NCBI RefSeq assembly: GCF_034652275.1
Contig: NZ_JAXIWG010000003.1
Coordinates: forward strand, 1 to 64,000
Direction of reading: 5' to 3'
Origin: Yoonia sp034652275
GTDB lineage: Bacteria; Pseudomonadota; Alphaproteobacteria; Rhodobacterales; Rhodobacteraceae
DNA length: 64,000 nucleotides
Positions 25,806 to 34,100 of this stretch are shown here, one piece after another; positions within the stretch are counted from its first letter, which is position 1, and each line of letters begins with the position of its first letter. The position numbers and the translations under genes are program-made. The notes below the pieces were generated by a model. It was given only the letters and a program-made list of their open reading frames with translations, ran no database searches and was not told where the DNA came from.

Positions 25806-25866
25806 GGCTGGCGTGCTTATTCTGCCCGCCCCTCTTGAAAACGGGTGGTGGCGGCGGTAAAGGCAG

Positions 25867-25920
25867 GCAACTTCGGAAATATGGCGTGCGGCGAATCAAG
25901 TTGCACGCCGCTTTTATTTT
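25867..25920 (+). promoter_or_regulatory. Possible attenuator between secE and nusG
   Basis: Stem A pairs GGCGTGC (25883-25889) with GCACGCC (25903-25909) and is followed by CTTTTATTTT, so it looks like a terminator. Stem B pairs GCAACTT (25867-25873) with AAGTTGC (25898-25904) and overlaps stem A's right arm by two bases. The two cannot form together, the arrangement expected of an attenuator. Function is inferred only. Confidence 0.45.
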
Positions 25921-25995
25921 CGACACCGGCGCAGGCGTCGGATCAATTTGAACCAGGGGCCGGTGCGGTCTCGTGACGACAAGGTGCTCTGACAG

Positions 25996-26526
25996 ATGGC
26001 TAAACGCTGGTATTCGGTAAGCGTTCTTTCGAACTTCGAAAAGAAGATCGCAGAGGCAATCCGCGCAAAAGCGGAAGAAAAAGGCCTGTCCGACCAGATC
26101 GACGAAGTCCTTGTGCCCACCGAAGAAGTCATCGAGGTGCGCCGCAACAAGAAAGTGACGACCGAACGCCGTTTCATGCCCGGCTATGTGCTGGTGCATA
26201 TGGAAATGTCGGACGAAGGCTATCACCTGATCAACTCGATCAACCGCGTTACCGGGTTTCTGGGGCCACAAGGCCGCCCGATGCCGATGCGCGATGCCGA
26301 AGTGCAGGCCATCCTTGGCCGCGTTCAGGAAGGCGAGGATAGCCCGCGCACCCTGATCCACTTCGAGATCGGCGAGAAGGTCAAGGTCAACGACGGCCCG
26401 TTCGAGGATTTCGACGGTATGGTCGAATATGTCGACGAAGAACACCAGCGCCTCAAGGTTACGGTGTCGATTTTTGGCCGGGCCACCCCGGTCGAGTTGG
26501 AATTCACGCAGGTTTCCAAACAGTAA
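25996..26526 (+). CDS. nusG: Transcription termination/antitermination protein NusG
   Basis: This 176-residue NusG binds RNA polymerase and couples it to Rho or to ribosomal S10 (rpsJ, 46939). The NGN domain starts MAKRWYSVSVLSNFEKKIAE and includes RRFMPGYVLVHMEM. The C-terminal KOW domain contains VKVNDGPFEDFDGMVEYVD. Complete and of normal length. It lies upstream of rplK across a leader with an L1-like site. Confidence 0.96.
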   Translation: MAKRWYSVSVLSNFEKKIAEAIRAKAEEKGLSDQIDEVLVPTEEVIEVRRNKKVTTERRFMPGYVLVHMEMSDEGYHLINSINRVTGFLGPQGRPMPMRDAEVQAILGRVQEGEDSPRTLIHFEIGEKVKVNDGPFEDFDGMVEYVDEEHQRLKVTVSIFGRATPVELEFTQVSKQ

Positions 26527-26541
26527 CCTTGCGTGTTCAGA

Positions 26542-26577
26542 CGTGGGAGGCCCGGGTTTGATCCGGACCGAACCACG
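26542..26577 (+). ncRNA. Probable L1-binding leader of the rplKA mRNA
   Basis: An outer stem CGTGG (26542-26546)/CCACG (26573-26577) encloses an asymmetric internal loop (GAGGC against ACCGAA side) and an inner CCGG/CCGG hairpin. L1 represses rplK-rplA by binding a leader site that mimics its 23S rRNA target. The position and GTGGGAGG core fit that, but the assignment is inferred from memory of related leaders. Confidence 0.45.
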
Positions 26578-26603
26578 GCATCACCGCCCGTTTGTGGGTA
26601 AAT

Positions 26604-26625
26604 GTAGGGTGGGCGTCAGCCCACC
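26604..26625 (+). repeat. GTAGGG-type palindromic repeat in nusG-rplK spacer
   Basis: GTAGGGTGGGCGTCAGCCCACC has a 7-base stem (26608-26614 with 26619-26625) and a GTCA loop. It lies 21 bases before rplK. Confidence 0.65.
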
Positions 26626-26645
26626 GCTGAAAAAGGAGAGGCCAG

Positions 26646-27071
26646 ATGGCCAAGAAAGTCATGGGCATGCTCAAGCTGCAGGTTGCAGCGGGCGACGCCA
26701 AGCCAAGCCCGCCGGTCGGCCCAGCATTGGGTCAGCGCGGGATCAACATCATGGAATTCTGCAAGGCGTTCAACGCCAAGACAGCAGATATGGAAAAAGG
26801 CGCGCCTTGCCCGACCGTGATCACCTATTACGCGGACAAGTCCTTCACCTTCGAGATCAAGACGCCCCCTGCGTCCTATTACATCAAGAAGGCGGCCAAG
26901 CTGCAGTCCGGGTCCAAGACCCCCGGCCGTGCATCCGCAGGATCGATCACCGCCAAGCAGGTGCGTGAAATCGCCGAAGCCAAGATGAAAGACCTCAATG
27001 CGACGTCCATTGAAGGTGCAATGCAGATCATCATGGGCTCTGCCCGTTCGATGGGCGTGGAGGTCAAGTAA
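26646..27071 (+). CDS. rplK: 50S ribosomal protein L11
   Basis: L11 (141 residues) forms the GTPase-associated centre with 23S rRNA and L10/L12. The N-terminal proline-rich segment KLQVAAGDAKPSPPVGPALG and the C-terminal RNA-binding domain (AGSITAKQVREIAEAK) are typical. AAAAAGGAGAGG precedes the ATG. It overlaps rplA by one base (TAATG), as expected for the co-regulated L11 operon. Confidence 0.97.
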   Translation: MAKKVMGMLKLQVAAGDAKPSPPVGPALGQRGINIMEFCKAFNAKTADMEKGAPCPTVITYYADKSFTFEIKTPPASYYIKKAAKLQSGSKTPGRASAGSITAKQVREIAEAKMKDLNATSIEGAMQIIMGSARSMGVEVK

Positions 27072-27772
27072 TGGCAAAGCATGGTAAGCGTATCTCCGCA
27101 GCCCGCGCCGCGTTTGATGGCAAAACCAATGTGTCGGTCGCCGAAGCGATCGCCTTGGTTAAAGGCAACGCAACAGCGAAATTCGACGAAACCGTCGAAA
27201 TCTCGATGCAGTTGGGTGTCGACCCACGTCACGCTGACCAGATGGTCCGTGGCACGGTGACCCTGCCCAACGGCACCGGCAAGACCGTTCGCGTCGCCGT
27301 TTTCGCCCGTGGCGACAAGGCTGACGAAGCAAAGGCCGCAGGCGCCGATATCGTCGGTGCAGAGGACCTGATGGAAACCATCCAGTCCGGCAAAATCGAC
27401 TTTGACCGTTGCATCGCTACGCCTGACATGATGGCCATCGTTGGCCGTCTGGGTAAGGTGCTGGGTCCACGCAACCTGATGCCGAACCCGCGTGTCGGCA
27501 CTGTGACCATGGACGTCAAGGAAGCTGTCGAAGCGGCCAAGGGCGGACAGGTCCAGTTCAAAGCCGAAAAAGCAGGCGTTGTGCATGCCGGTATCGGCAA
27601 GGCGTCTTTCTCGGCTGAACAGCTGCAGGAAAACATGCGCGCTTTCGTGGATGCCGTCGGCAAGGCGCGTCCATCCGGCGCCAAAGGCACCTATATGAAA
27701 AAGATCGCCGTCAGCTCGACAATGGGCCCCGGCGTGACTGTCGACGTGGCTTCGGCGACCGGCAACGCCTGA
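27071..27772 (+). CDS. rplA: 50S ribosomal protein L1
   Basis: L1 (233 residues) forms the L1 stalk and represses its own operon. It begins with HGKRISAARAAFDGKTN and contains the family signature around VLGPRNLMPNPRVGTVT. The C-terminal segment MKKIAVSSTMGPGVTVD is normal. A terminator begins 26 bases after the stop, so rplJ-rplL are transcribed separately here, unlike the continuous arrangement in many bacteria. Confidence 0.97.
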   Translation: MAKHGKRISAARAAFDGKTNVSVAEAIALVKGNATAKFDETVEISMQLGVDPRHADQMVRGTVTLPNGTGKTVRVAVFARGDKADEAKAAGADIVGAEDLMETIQSGKIDFDRCIATPDMMAIVGRLGKVLGPRNLMPNPRVGTVTMDVKEAVEAAKGGQVQFKAEKAGVVHAGIGKASFSAEQLQENMRAFVDAVGKARPSGAKGTYMKKIAVSSTMGPGVTVDVASATGNA

Positions 27773-27785
27773 TCCTTCTTTCAGG

Positions 27786-29579
27786 TCACACACAGAGCGG
27801 CAGGCCATCACGGCCTGCCGTTTTCGTTTGTGCTGCGATCTTGTGGCGCGACAGAAAGGCCACAAAATCATCCTCGCTTAGCGCGGGCGCCAGCGCATTG
27901 CCCTGATAATACCTGCAGCCGATGCCGCGCACCACGGTGATATCCTCGGCAGATTCGACGCCTTCGGCCATTGCTTCGATCCCCAAGGCGCGCGTCATTT
28001 CAAGGATCGCCGCGACCACCTTGCGTTGCTGTGGGTCAGACACAGCCGCACGGATCAGATTGCGTTCAATCTTGAGCCGGTCCGGCCTGACCTTCAGCAA
28101 GCCGGTGATCGACGCGCGCCCGCTGCCAAAATCATCCGTCAGGATTTCGACACCCATGTCGCGCAGGCTGCGCAGATTGTCCTTGATCAGGGGGTTCTCG
28201 CGCCTGTCGTCGAAATAGATCGTTTCCAGCAGTTCGATCGACAGACTGCATTGCCGGTCGGTCCAGCAGCTTGCGACATCATCGGGCAATCGCGGGTCCA
28301 TCAGGCGGGGCGCACTGATGTTCACCGAAATGGACGGCAGGCGCAGCCCGCAGGCGTGCAGGCGGTTCATCGCGTCAAGTGCCAGACGCAGCATCAGCCT
28401 GTCGATATCCTCGACCATTCCCATCTCGGTCGCGAGATCGAGGAAGGTCCCGGGCTTCATCAGGCCATAGTCCGGGTGACACCAGCGGACCAGCGCCTCT
28501 GCCCCGATGATGTCGCCAGACAGTGCATCCGCCTGTGGCTGGAAATAGGCGACGAATTCGCCACGCTGCAACGCCGCAGGGATGGTGGCCGCAATCCGGC
28601 GGCGAGCCTGCATCCGCGTTGTGACCTGTGGGGTGATGGTGCAGACCTGATTGCGGCCGTTGCGCTTGGCTTCGTATAACGCGACATCGGCATTGGTCGT
28701 CATGGCCGCGGCATTGTCCTGCCCGGCCACGCCAAAGGCGATCCCGACACTGATCCCGATGGTGACCTGTCGCTGCGCCAGATCGATAGGGGCTGTCATC
28801 GCATCGACGATGGCGTTCCCCGTCCGGGTCGCATTGGCCGCAGTGACGTTGCGCGTCAGCAGGACCATGAACTCGTCCCCGCCCACGCGGTAGGTTTGCC
28901 CCCCGTCGCCCACGGCCGCACAAACGCGCTGCGCGGCGGTCGCCAAAAGAATGTCGCCGCAGGGGTGCCCCAGCGTGTCGTTCACCCATTTGAACCGGTC
29001 AAGATCGAGATGCAGCAAGGCCAGCTTGATACCCAAGGCCCCAAGGGCCTTTTCCAGCGCATGTTCAAATGCGCGGCGGTTCGGCAGCCCGGTCAGAATG
29101 TCGTGGTAGGCCGCCTGCTCCAGCGCATGCCGCGCCTCGTGCAGTTCGCGGTTCCGCACGGCCAGCGCGGCATTGCTTTGTTCCAGTTGCATGATCGTCA
29201 ATTTTTCGCGGGTGATGTCATGGCCCGTGCCGCGATAGCCGATGAAGGTGCCGTCGGCGTCAAACCGGGGAACGCCGGCTGTCCGTAACCACAACACCGA
29301 CCCGTCGCTGGGCCTGATCACCTCGTATTCGAAATCGCGGAACGGGCGATGTGCTGCAAGATCATCCAGATGTGACTGCCACGCCGCGCTGGTGGCCTTG
29401 GCCGCAAGGGCCACGCGGTCCCGACCAAGAAGATCCGCTGTCCTGAGTCTGGTGACTTCTTCCATACGGGTCGAAAAATAGGTAAACCGGTGCGCGTGAT
29501 CGGTTTCCCAGAACCAGTCAGAGGCGATGCCTGCGAAATCTTCGAGATTTCGGAAAGTTGATGTGGTCGCGCATGTCAT
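27786..29579 (-). CDS. PAS-GGDEF-EAL cyclic-di-GMP protein
   Basis: This 597-residue cytoplasmic protein has a PAS domain (about 10-130), a diguanylate cyclase domain (about 155-315) with an intact GGDEF in YRVGGDEFMVLL, and an EAL phosphodiesterase domain (about 330-575). The EAL side keeps EALVRW, NISAPRL, ELLETIYF, TDDFGSGRASI, LKIERN and EGVES, so it can probably hydrolyse c-di-GMP. The inhibitory RxxD I-site before GGDEF is absent. No membrane segment or signal peptide is seen, so input is through the PAS domain. It sits in reverse orientation between rplA and rplJ, and its 3' end contains the rplA terminator. Confidence 0.92.
   Translation of the reverse strand: MTCATTSTFRNLEDFAGIASDWFWETDHAHRFTYFSTRMEEVTRLRTADLLGRDRVALAAKATSAAWQSHLDDLAAHRPFRDFEYEVIRPSDGSVLWLRTAGVPRFDADGTFIGYRGTGHDITREKLTIMQLEQSNAALAVRNRELHEARHALEQAAYHDILTGLPNRRAFEHALEKALGALGIKLALLHLDLDRFKWVNDTLGHPCGDILLATAAQRVCAAVGDGGQTYRVGGDEFMVLLTRNVTAANATRTGNAIVDAMTAPIDLAQRQVTIGISVGIAFGVAGQDNAAAMTTNADVALYEAKRNGRNQVCTITPQVTTRMQARRRIAATIPAALQRGEFVAYFQPQADALSGDIIGAEALVRWCHPDYGLMKPGTFLDLATEMGMVEDIDRLMLRLALDAMNRLHACGLRLPSISVNISAPRLMDPRLPDDVASCWTDRQCSLSIELLETIYFDDRRENPLIKDNLRSLRDMGVEILTDDFGSGRASITGLLKVRPDRLKIERNLIRAAVSDPQQRKVVAAILEMTRALGIEAMAEGVESAEDITVVRGIGCRYYQGNALAPALSEDDFVAFLSRHKIAAQTKTAGRDGLPLCV
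27798..27829 (+). terminator. Terminator of secE-nusG-rplKA transcript
   Basis: Perfect 9-base arms CGGCAGGCC and GGCCTGCCG with an ATCAC loop and TTTTCGTTT. It lies inside the last codons of the opposite-strand GGDEF-EAL gene, so the sequence is both coding and terminating. Confidence 0.85.
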
Positions 29580-29659
29580 TGGCGCACTCTAGGGCCCAAT
29601 GATTGCGCAAAGGTTTATCGCGGCGGCCCCTCGCGGCCTGTCCTGTGCGAAATCAGCCC

Positions 29660-29688
29660 TTGGCAAGCGGGCCGTCAGGCGATAACCA
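29660..29688 (+). promoter_or_regulatory. Promoter of rplJ-rplL
   Basis: TTGGCA (29660-29665) and TAACCA (29683-29688) with a 17-base spacer. The predicted start, about 29695, leaves a 228-base leader. Confidence 0.6.
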
Positions 29689-29696
29689 ACCCTATG

Positions 29697-29910
29697 GGCC
29701 CGAAAGATTGATTCGTTCGGGCCTTTATTCGTCCGAGACGGTGGGTTGGTCGCAAGACCGTTAATTCCTGCCTGAGACGGGATAGACCAGAATTTTTCGA
29801 GGCTCTCCTCGGTTCAACTTGGCTCGCCCCGTTTACGTGGACACCGACTGTCGGGTGGTCCGCCGCCCGGCAAAAACGAGAGCCGGTGCCAGACTATTTG
29901 GCACCTTAAT
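29697..29910 (+). ncRNA. L10 (rplJ) autoregulatory leader
   Basis: The 343-base space before rplJ contains no gene. From 29697 it holds an 8-base hairpin (GGCCCGAA 29697-29704 with TTCGGGCC 29716-29723) followed by TTTATT, then GAGACGG and GCCTGAGACGGGATAGACCAG segments. A hairpin GGTGCC (29885-29890)/GGCACC (29900-29905) ends six bases before the GGAG. A long structured leader before rplJ is where the L10-(L12) complex represses translation in many bacteria. Exact folding was not computed. Confidence 0.65.
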
Positions 29911-29922
29911 TGGAGTGAAACT

Positions 29923-30435
29923 GTGGATAGAGCACAAAAAGAACAATTGGTCGATGAACTCGGCCAGATCTTTGAAAGCTCTGGCGTTGTAGTGGTCGCC
30001 CACTACGAAGGCATGACAGTTGCTGAAATGCAGGACCTGCGGGCGCGTATGCGTGATGCCGGCGGGGCCGTGCGCGTTGCCAAGAACAAGCTCGCCAAGA
30101 TCGCCCTTGAAGGCAAGCCATGCGCAAGCATCGCTACCTACCTGACGGGGATGACAGTAATCGCCTATTCCGAAGACCCTGTCGCAGCAGCGAAAGTGGT
30201 CGATGCCTATGCCAAGACGAACGAGAAATTGGTCGTTCTGGGCGGGGCTATGGGTGATTCAGCATTGGATCCAGCCGGTGTGAAAGCCGTTGCCGGGATG
30301 CCAAGCCGCGAGGAGCTTATCGCTTCCATCGTGGGTTGCATCGCAGCACCTGCCGCAAACATCGCCGGGGCCATTGGCGCGCCTGCTTCGAACATCGCGA
30401 GCATTCTTTCGACCATCGAAGAGAAAGCTGCGTAA
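29923..30435 (+). CDS. rplJ: 50S ribosomal protein L10
   Basis: L10 (170 residues) anchors L7/L12 dimers on the ribosomal stalk. It begins VDRAQKEQLVDELGQIFE and contains VRVAKNKLAKIAL with the 23S-binding positions. The C-terminal helix NIASILSTIEEKAA binds L12. The start is GTG, with GGAG eight bases upstream; no ATG fits. Confidence 0.96.
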   Translation: MDRAQKEQLVDELGQIFESSGVVVVAHYEGMTVAEMQDLRARMRDAGGAVRVAKNKLAKIALEGKPCASIATYLTGMTVIAYSEDPVAAAKVVDAYAKTNEKLVVLGGAMGDSALDPAGVKAVAGMPSREELIASIVGCIAAPAANIAGAIGAPASNIASILSTIEEKAA

Positions 30436-30503
30436 AGCATCTGAATTGACTTGGGGCTGTCGCCTCACGTTGGAACACACTTAAAACGAACGGAAAGCAT
30501 AAA

Positions 30504-30875
30504 ATGGCTGATCTGAAAAAACTGGCTGAAGAGATCGTTGGTCTGACCCTTCTCGAAGCACAAGAACTGAAAACCATCCTCAAGGATGAGTACGGCATCG
30601 AGCCCGCTGCTGGCGGCGCTGTGATGATGGCCGGTCCTGCTGTTGCTGCTGAAGCTGCAGAAGAAAAGACCGAATTCGACGTCGTCTTGAAAGACGCCGG
30701 CGCACAGAAGATCAACGTGATCAAAGAGGTGCGCGGCATCACCGGTCTGGGCCTGAAAGAAGCCAAAGATCTGGTCGAAGCTGGCGGCAAGGTCAAAGAA
30801 GGCGCGTCGAAAGCCGAAGCCGACGAAATCAAAGCCAAGCTGGAAGCAGCTGGCGCGACCGTCGAACTGGCCTAA
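30504..30875 (+). CDS. rplL: 50S ribosomal protein L7/L12
   Basis: L7/L12 (123 residues) is the multi-copy stalk protein that recruits translation GTPases. It has an N-terminal dimerisation domain, an alanine-rich hinge (about 45-60) and a C-terminal domain with KINVIKEVRGITGLGLKEAK and a final AAGATVELA. The ribosome-binding site is GGAAAG. A strong hairpin without a U-tract follows, before rpoB. Confidence 0.97.
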   Translation: MADLKKLAEEIVGLTLLEAQELKTILKDEYGIEPAAGGAVMMAGPAVAAEAAEEKTEFDVVLKDAGAQKINVIKEVRGITGLGLKEAKDLVEAGGKVKEGASKAEADEIKAKLEAAGATVELA

Positions 30876-30914
30876 GCCCTATCTGGCAAAGGGTTGCCTT
30901 TGCCGAACCAAAAC

Positions 30915-30943
30915 GGCTGGACGCACTGATCGTGCGTCCAGCC
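30915..30943 (+). promoter_or_regulatory. Hairpin between rplL and rpoB (attenuator or RNase III site)
   Basis: Perfect 12-base arms GGCTGGACGCAC and GTGCGTCCAGCC with a TGATC loop, 40 bases after rplL, and no U-tract. E. coli has a partial terminator and RNase III site at this same junction, which sets the rpoB to rplL ratio; a similar role here is inference. Confidence 0.6.
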
Positions 30944-31118
30944 AAACCTGTCTTAGCGGTCGGCCATGCGTGGCCCACCTCTTGGGCTAGGTTGAAAAGT
31001 CGGGAGGCGGCCGGTGGGACGGCAGCCACGAATAGACTTGAAACCCCTCGTCAAATGGACGCGGCAGCGCAGCCCGGGCGCTGTCCGTTCGAGAGACAAA
31101 CAAAAGGTGATATCGCAC

Positions 31119-34100
31119 ATGGCTTCCTCCTTCCTTGGTCAGAAACGCCTGCGCAAGTATTACGGCAAAATCCGTGAAGTGCTTGAAATGCCGAACCTCA
31201 TCGAGGTTCAGAAATCTTCCTATGATCTGTTCCTGCGTTCCGGCGACAGTGAAACACCGCTTGACGGCGAAGGCATCAAGGGTGTGTTCCAGTCGGTTTT
31301 CCCGATCAAGGACTTCAACGAAACCGCCGTGCTGGAGTTCGTGAAATACGAACTGGAAAAGCCCAAGTACGACGTCGAAGAATGCATGCAGCGCGACATG
31401 ACCTATGCCGCCCCGCTGAAGGTGACGCTGCGCCTGATCGTGTTCGAAGTGGACGAGGACACAGGGTCCAAATCCGTCAAGGATATCAAGGAACAAGACG
31501 TGTTCATGGGCGATATGCCCCTGATGACGCCGAACGGCACTTTCGTCGTGAACGGCACCGAACGCGTGATCGTGTCCCAGATGCACCGCAGCCCCGGCGT
31601 GTTCTTTGACCACGACAAGGGCAAGACCCATTCGTCGGGCAAACTGCTGTTCGCTTGCCGCATCATCCCTTACCGCGGCAGCTGGCTCGATTTCGAATTC
31701 GACGCCAAGGACCTTGTGTTCTGCCGGATCGACCGTCGCCGCAAACTGCCTGTCACCACCCTGCTTTATGCGCTTGGTCTGGACCAGGAAGGCATCATGA
31801 ATGCCTATTACAACACTGTCGATTACGCGCTGGACAAAAAGGCGAACGCCTGGACGACCAAGTTCTTCCCCGAGCGCGTGCGCGGCACCCGTCCGACCTA
31901 TGACTTGGTTGATGCCGACACCGGCGAGATCATTGCAAAGGCTGGCGAGAAGGTAACACCACGCTCGGTCAAGAAGATGATCGACGACGGTAAGGTCAAG
32001 AACCTGCTGGTGCCTTACGAACATATCGTCGGCAAATACGTCGCCCGCGACATCATCAACGAAGACACTGGTGCGATCTACGTCGAAGCCGGTGACGAGC
32101 TGACGCTGGAAATGGACAAGACCGGTGACGTCGTTGGCGGTACGTTGAAAGAACTGATCGACGCGGGCATCACCTCGATCCCCGTGCTCGACATCGACAA
32201 CATCTCTGTGGGTGGCTACATCCGCAGCACGATGGCGGCCGACAAGAACATGAACCGCGAAACCGCGCTCATGGATATCTACCGCGTCATGCGCCCCGGT
32301 GAACCACCGACCGTCGATTCCGCATCGGCGCTGTTTGACACGCTGTTCTTTGACAGCGAACGCTATGACCTGTCCGCCGTGGGCCGCGTCAAGATGAACA
32401 TGCGTCTGGACCTCGATGCCGATGACAGCATCCGCACGCTGCGCCGTGAGGATATCGTCGCCTGTATCAAGGCGCTGACCGAATTGCGCGACGGCAAGGG
32501 CGACATCGACGACATCGACCACCTTGGCAACCGTCGCGTCCGTTCCGTGGGCGAGTTGATGGAAAACCAGTATCGCGTCGGTCTGCTGCGTATGGAACGC
32601 GCGATCAAGGAACGTATGTCCTCGGTCGAAATCGACACCGTGATGCCGCAGGACCTGATCAACGCGAAACCTGCTGCTGCGGCTGTGCGCGAATTCTTCG
32701 GCTCCAGCCAGCTGTCGCAGTTCATGGACCAAACCAACCCTCTCTCCGAAGTGACGCACAAGCGTCGTCTGTCGGCGCTTGGGCCCGGCGGTCTGACCCG
32801 CGAACGTGCAGGCTTTGAGGTGCGCGACGTCCACCCGACCCATTATGGCCGGATGTGCCCGATTGAAACGCCCGAAGGTCCGAACATCGGTCTGATCAAC
32901 TCGCTGGCCACTTTCGCCCGCGTGAACAAATACGGCTTTATCGAAACACCATACCGCAAGGTCGTGGACGGCAAGGTGACGGATGATGTGCAATACATGT
33001 CCGCGACCGAGGAAATGCGCCACACCGTGGCGCAGGCCAACGCGTCGATGAACCCTGACGGATCGTTCCGCAACGATCTGGTGTCGACCCGTGTGAACGG
33101 CGACTACACGCTGGCCCCGCGTGAAAACGTGGACCTGATCGACGTGTCGCCGAAGCAGCTGGTTTCGGTCGCCGCCTCACTGATCCCGTTCCTTGAAAAC
33201 GACGACGCCAACCGCGCGCTGATGGGCTCGAACATGCAGCGGCAGGCCGTGCCTTTGCTGCAGGCCGAAGCGCCACTGGTCGGCACCGGCATCGAAGAAG
33301 TCGTGGCGCGCGATTCCGGCGCTGCGATCATGGCGAAACGTGCCGGTATCATCGACCAGGTCGATGCGCAGCGGATCGTGATCCGTGCCACATCCGATCT
33401 GGAACTGGGTGATGCGGGCGTCGACATCTACCGCATGCGCAAATTCCAGCGGTCCAACCAAAACACCTGCATCAACCAGCGTCCGCTGGTGAAGGTGGGC
33501 GATCTGGTCCAGAAAGGTCAGGTCATCGCCGATGGCCCAAGCACCGATCTGGGCGAGCTGGCACTGGGCAAGAACGTGGTCGTCGCCTTCATGCCGTGGA
33601 ACGGCTACAACTACGAAGACTCGATCCTGATCTCCGAACGTATCGTGCGCGACGACGTCTTCACCTCGATCCATATCGAGGAATTCGAAGTCGCCGCGCG
33701 TGACACGAAACTCGGGCCAGAGGAAATCACCCGCGACATCCCCAACGTCGGCGAGGAAGCCCTGCGCAACCTCGACGAGGCGGGCATCGTCTATATCGGG
33801 GCCGAAGTCGGGCCTGCGGATATTCTGGTCGGCAAGATCACCCCAAAAGGCGAAAGCCCGATGACGCCGGAAGAAAAGCTGCTGCGCGCCATCTTTGGTG
33901 AAAAGGCATCCGACGTGCGTGACACATCGCTCCGCCTGCCGCCCGGTGACTTTGGCACCGTGGTCGAGGTGCGCGTGTTCAACCGTCACGGCGTGGAAAA
34001 AGACGAACGCGCGCTCCAGATCGAGCGTGAAGAAGTCGAACGCCTGTCGCGCGACCGCGATGACGAACGTGCGATCCTTGACCGCAATATCTATGCGCGT

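Noticed and set aside
32701..32770. Rifampicin-resistance changes in RpoB
   Set aside because: The SSQLSQFMDQTNPLSE segment reads as the normal sequence.
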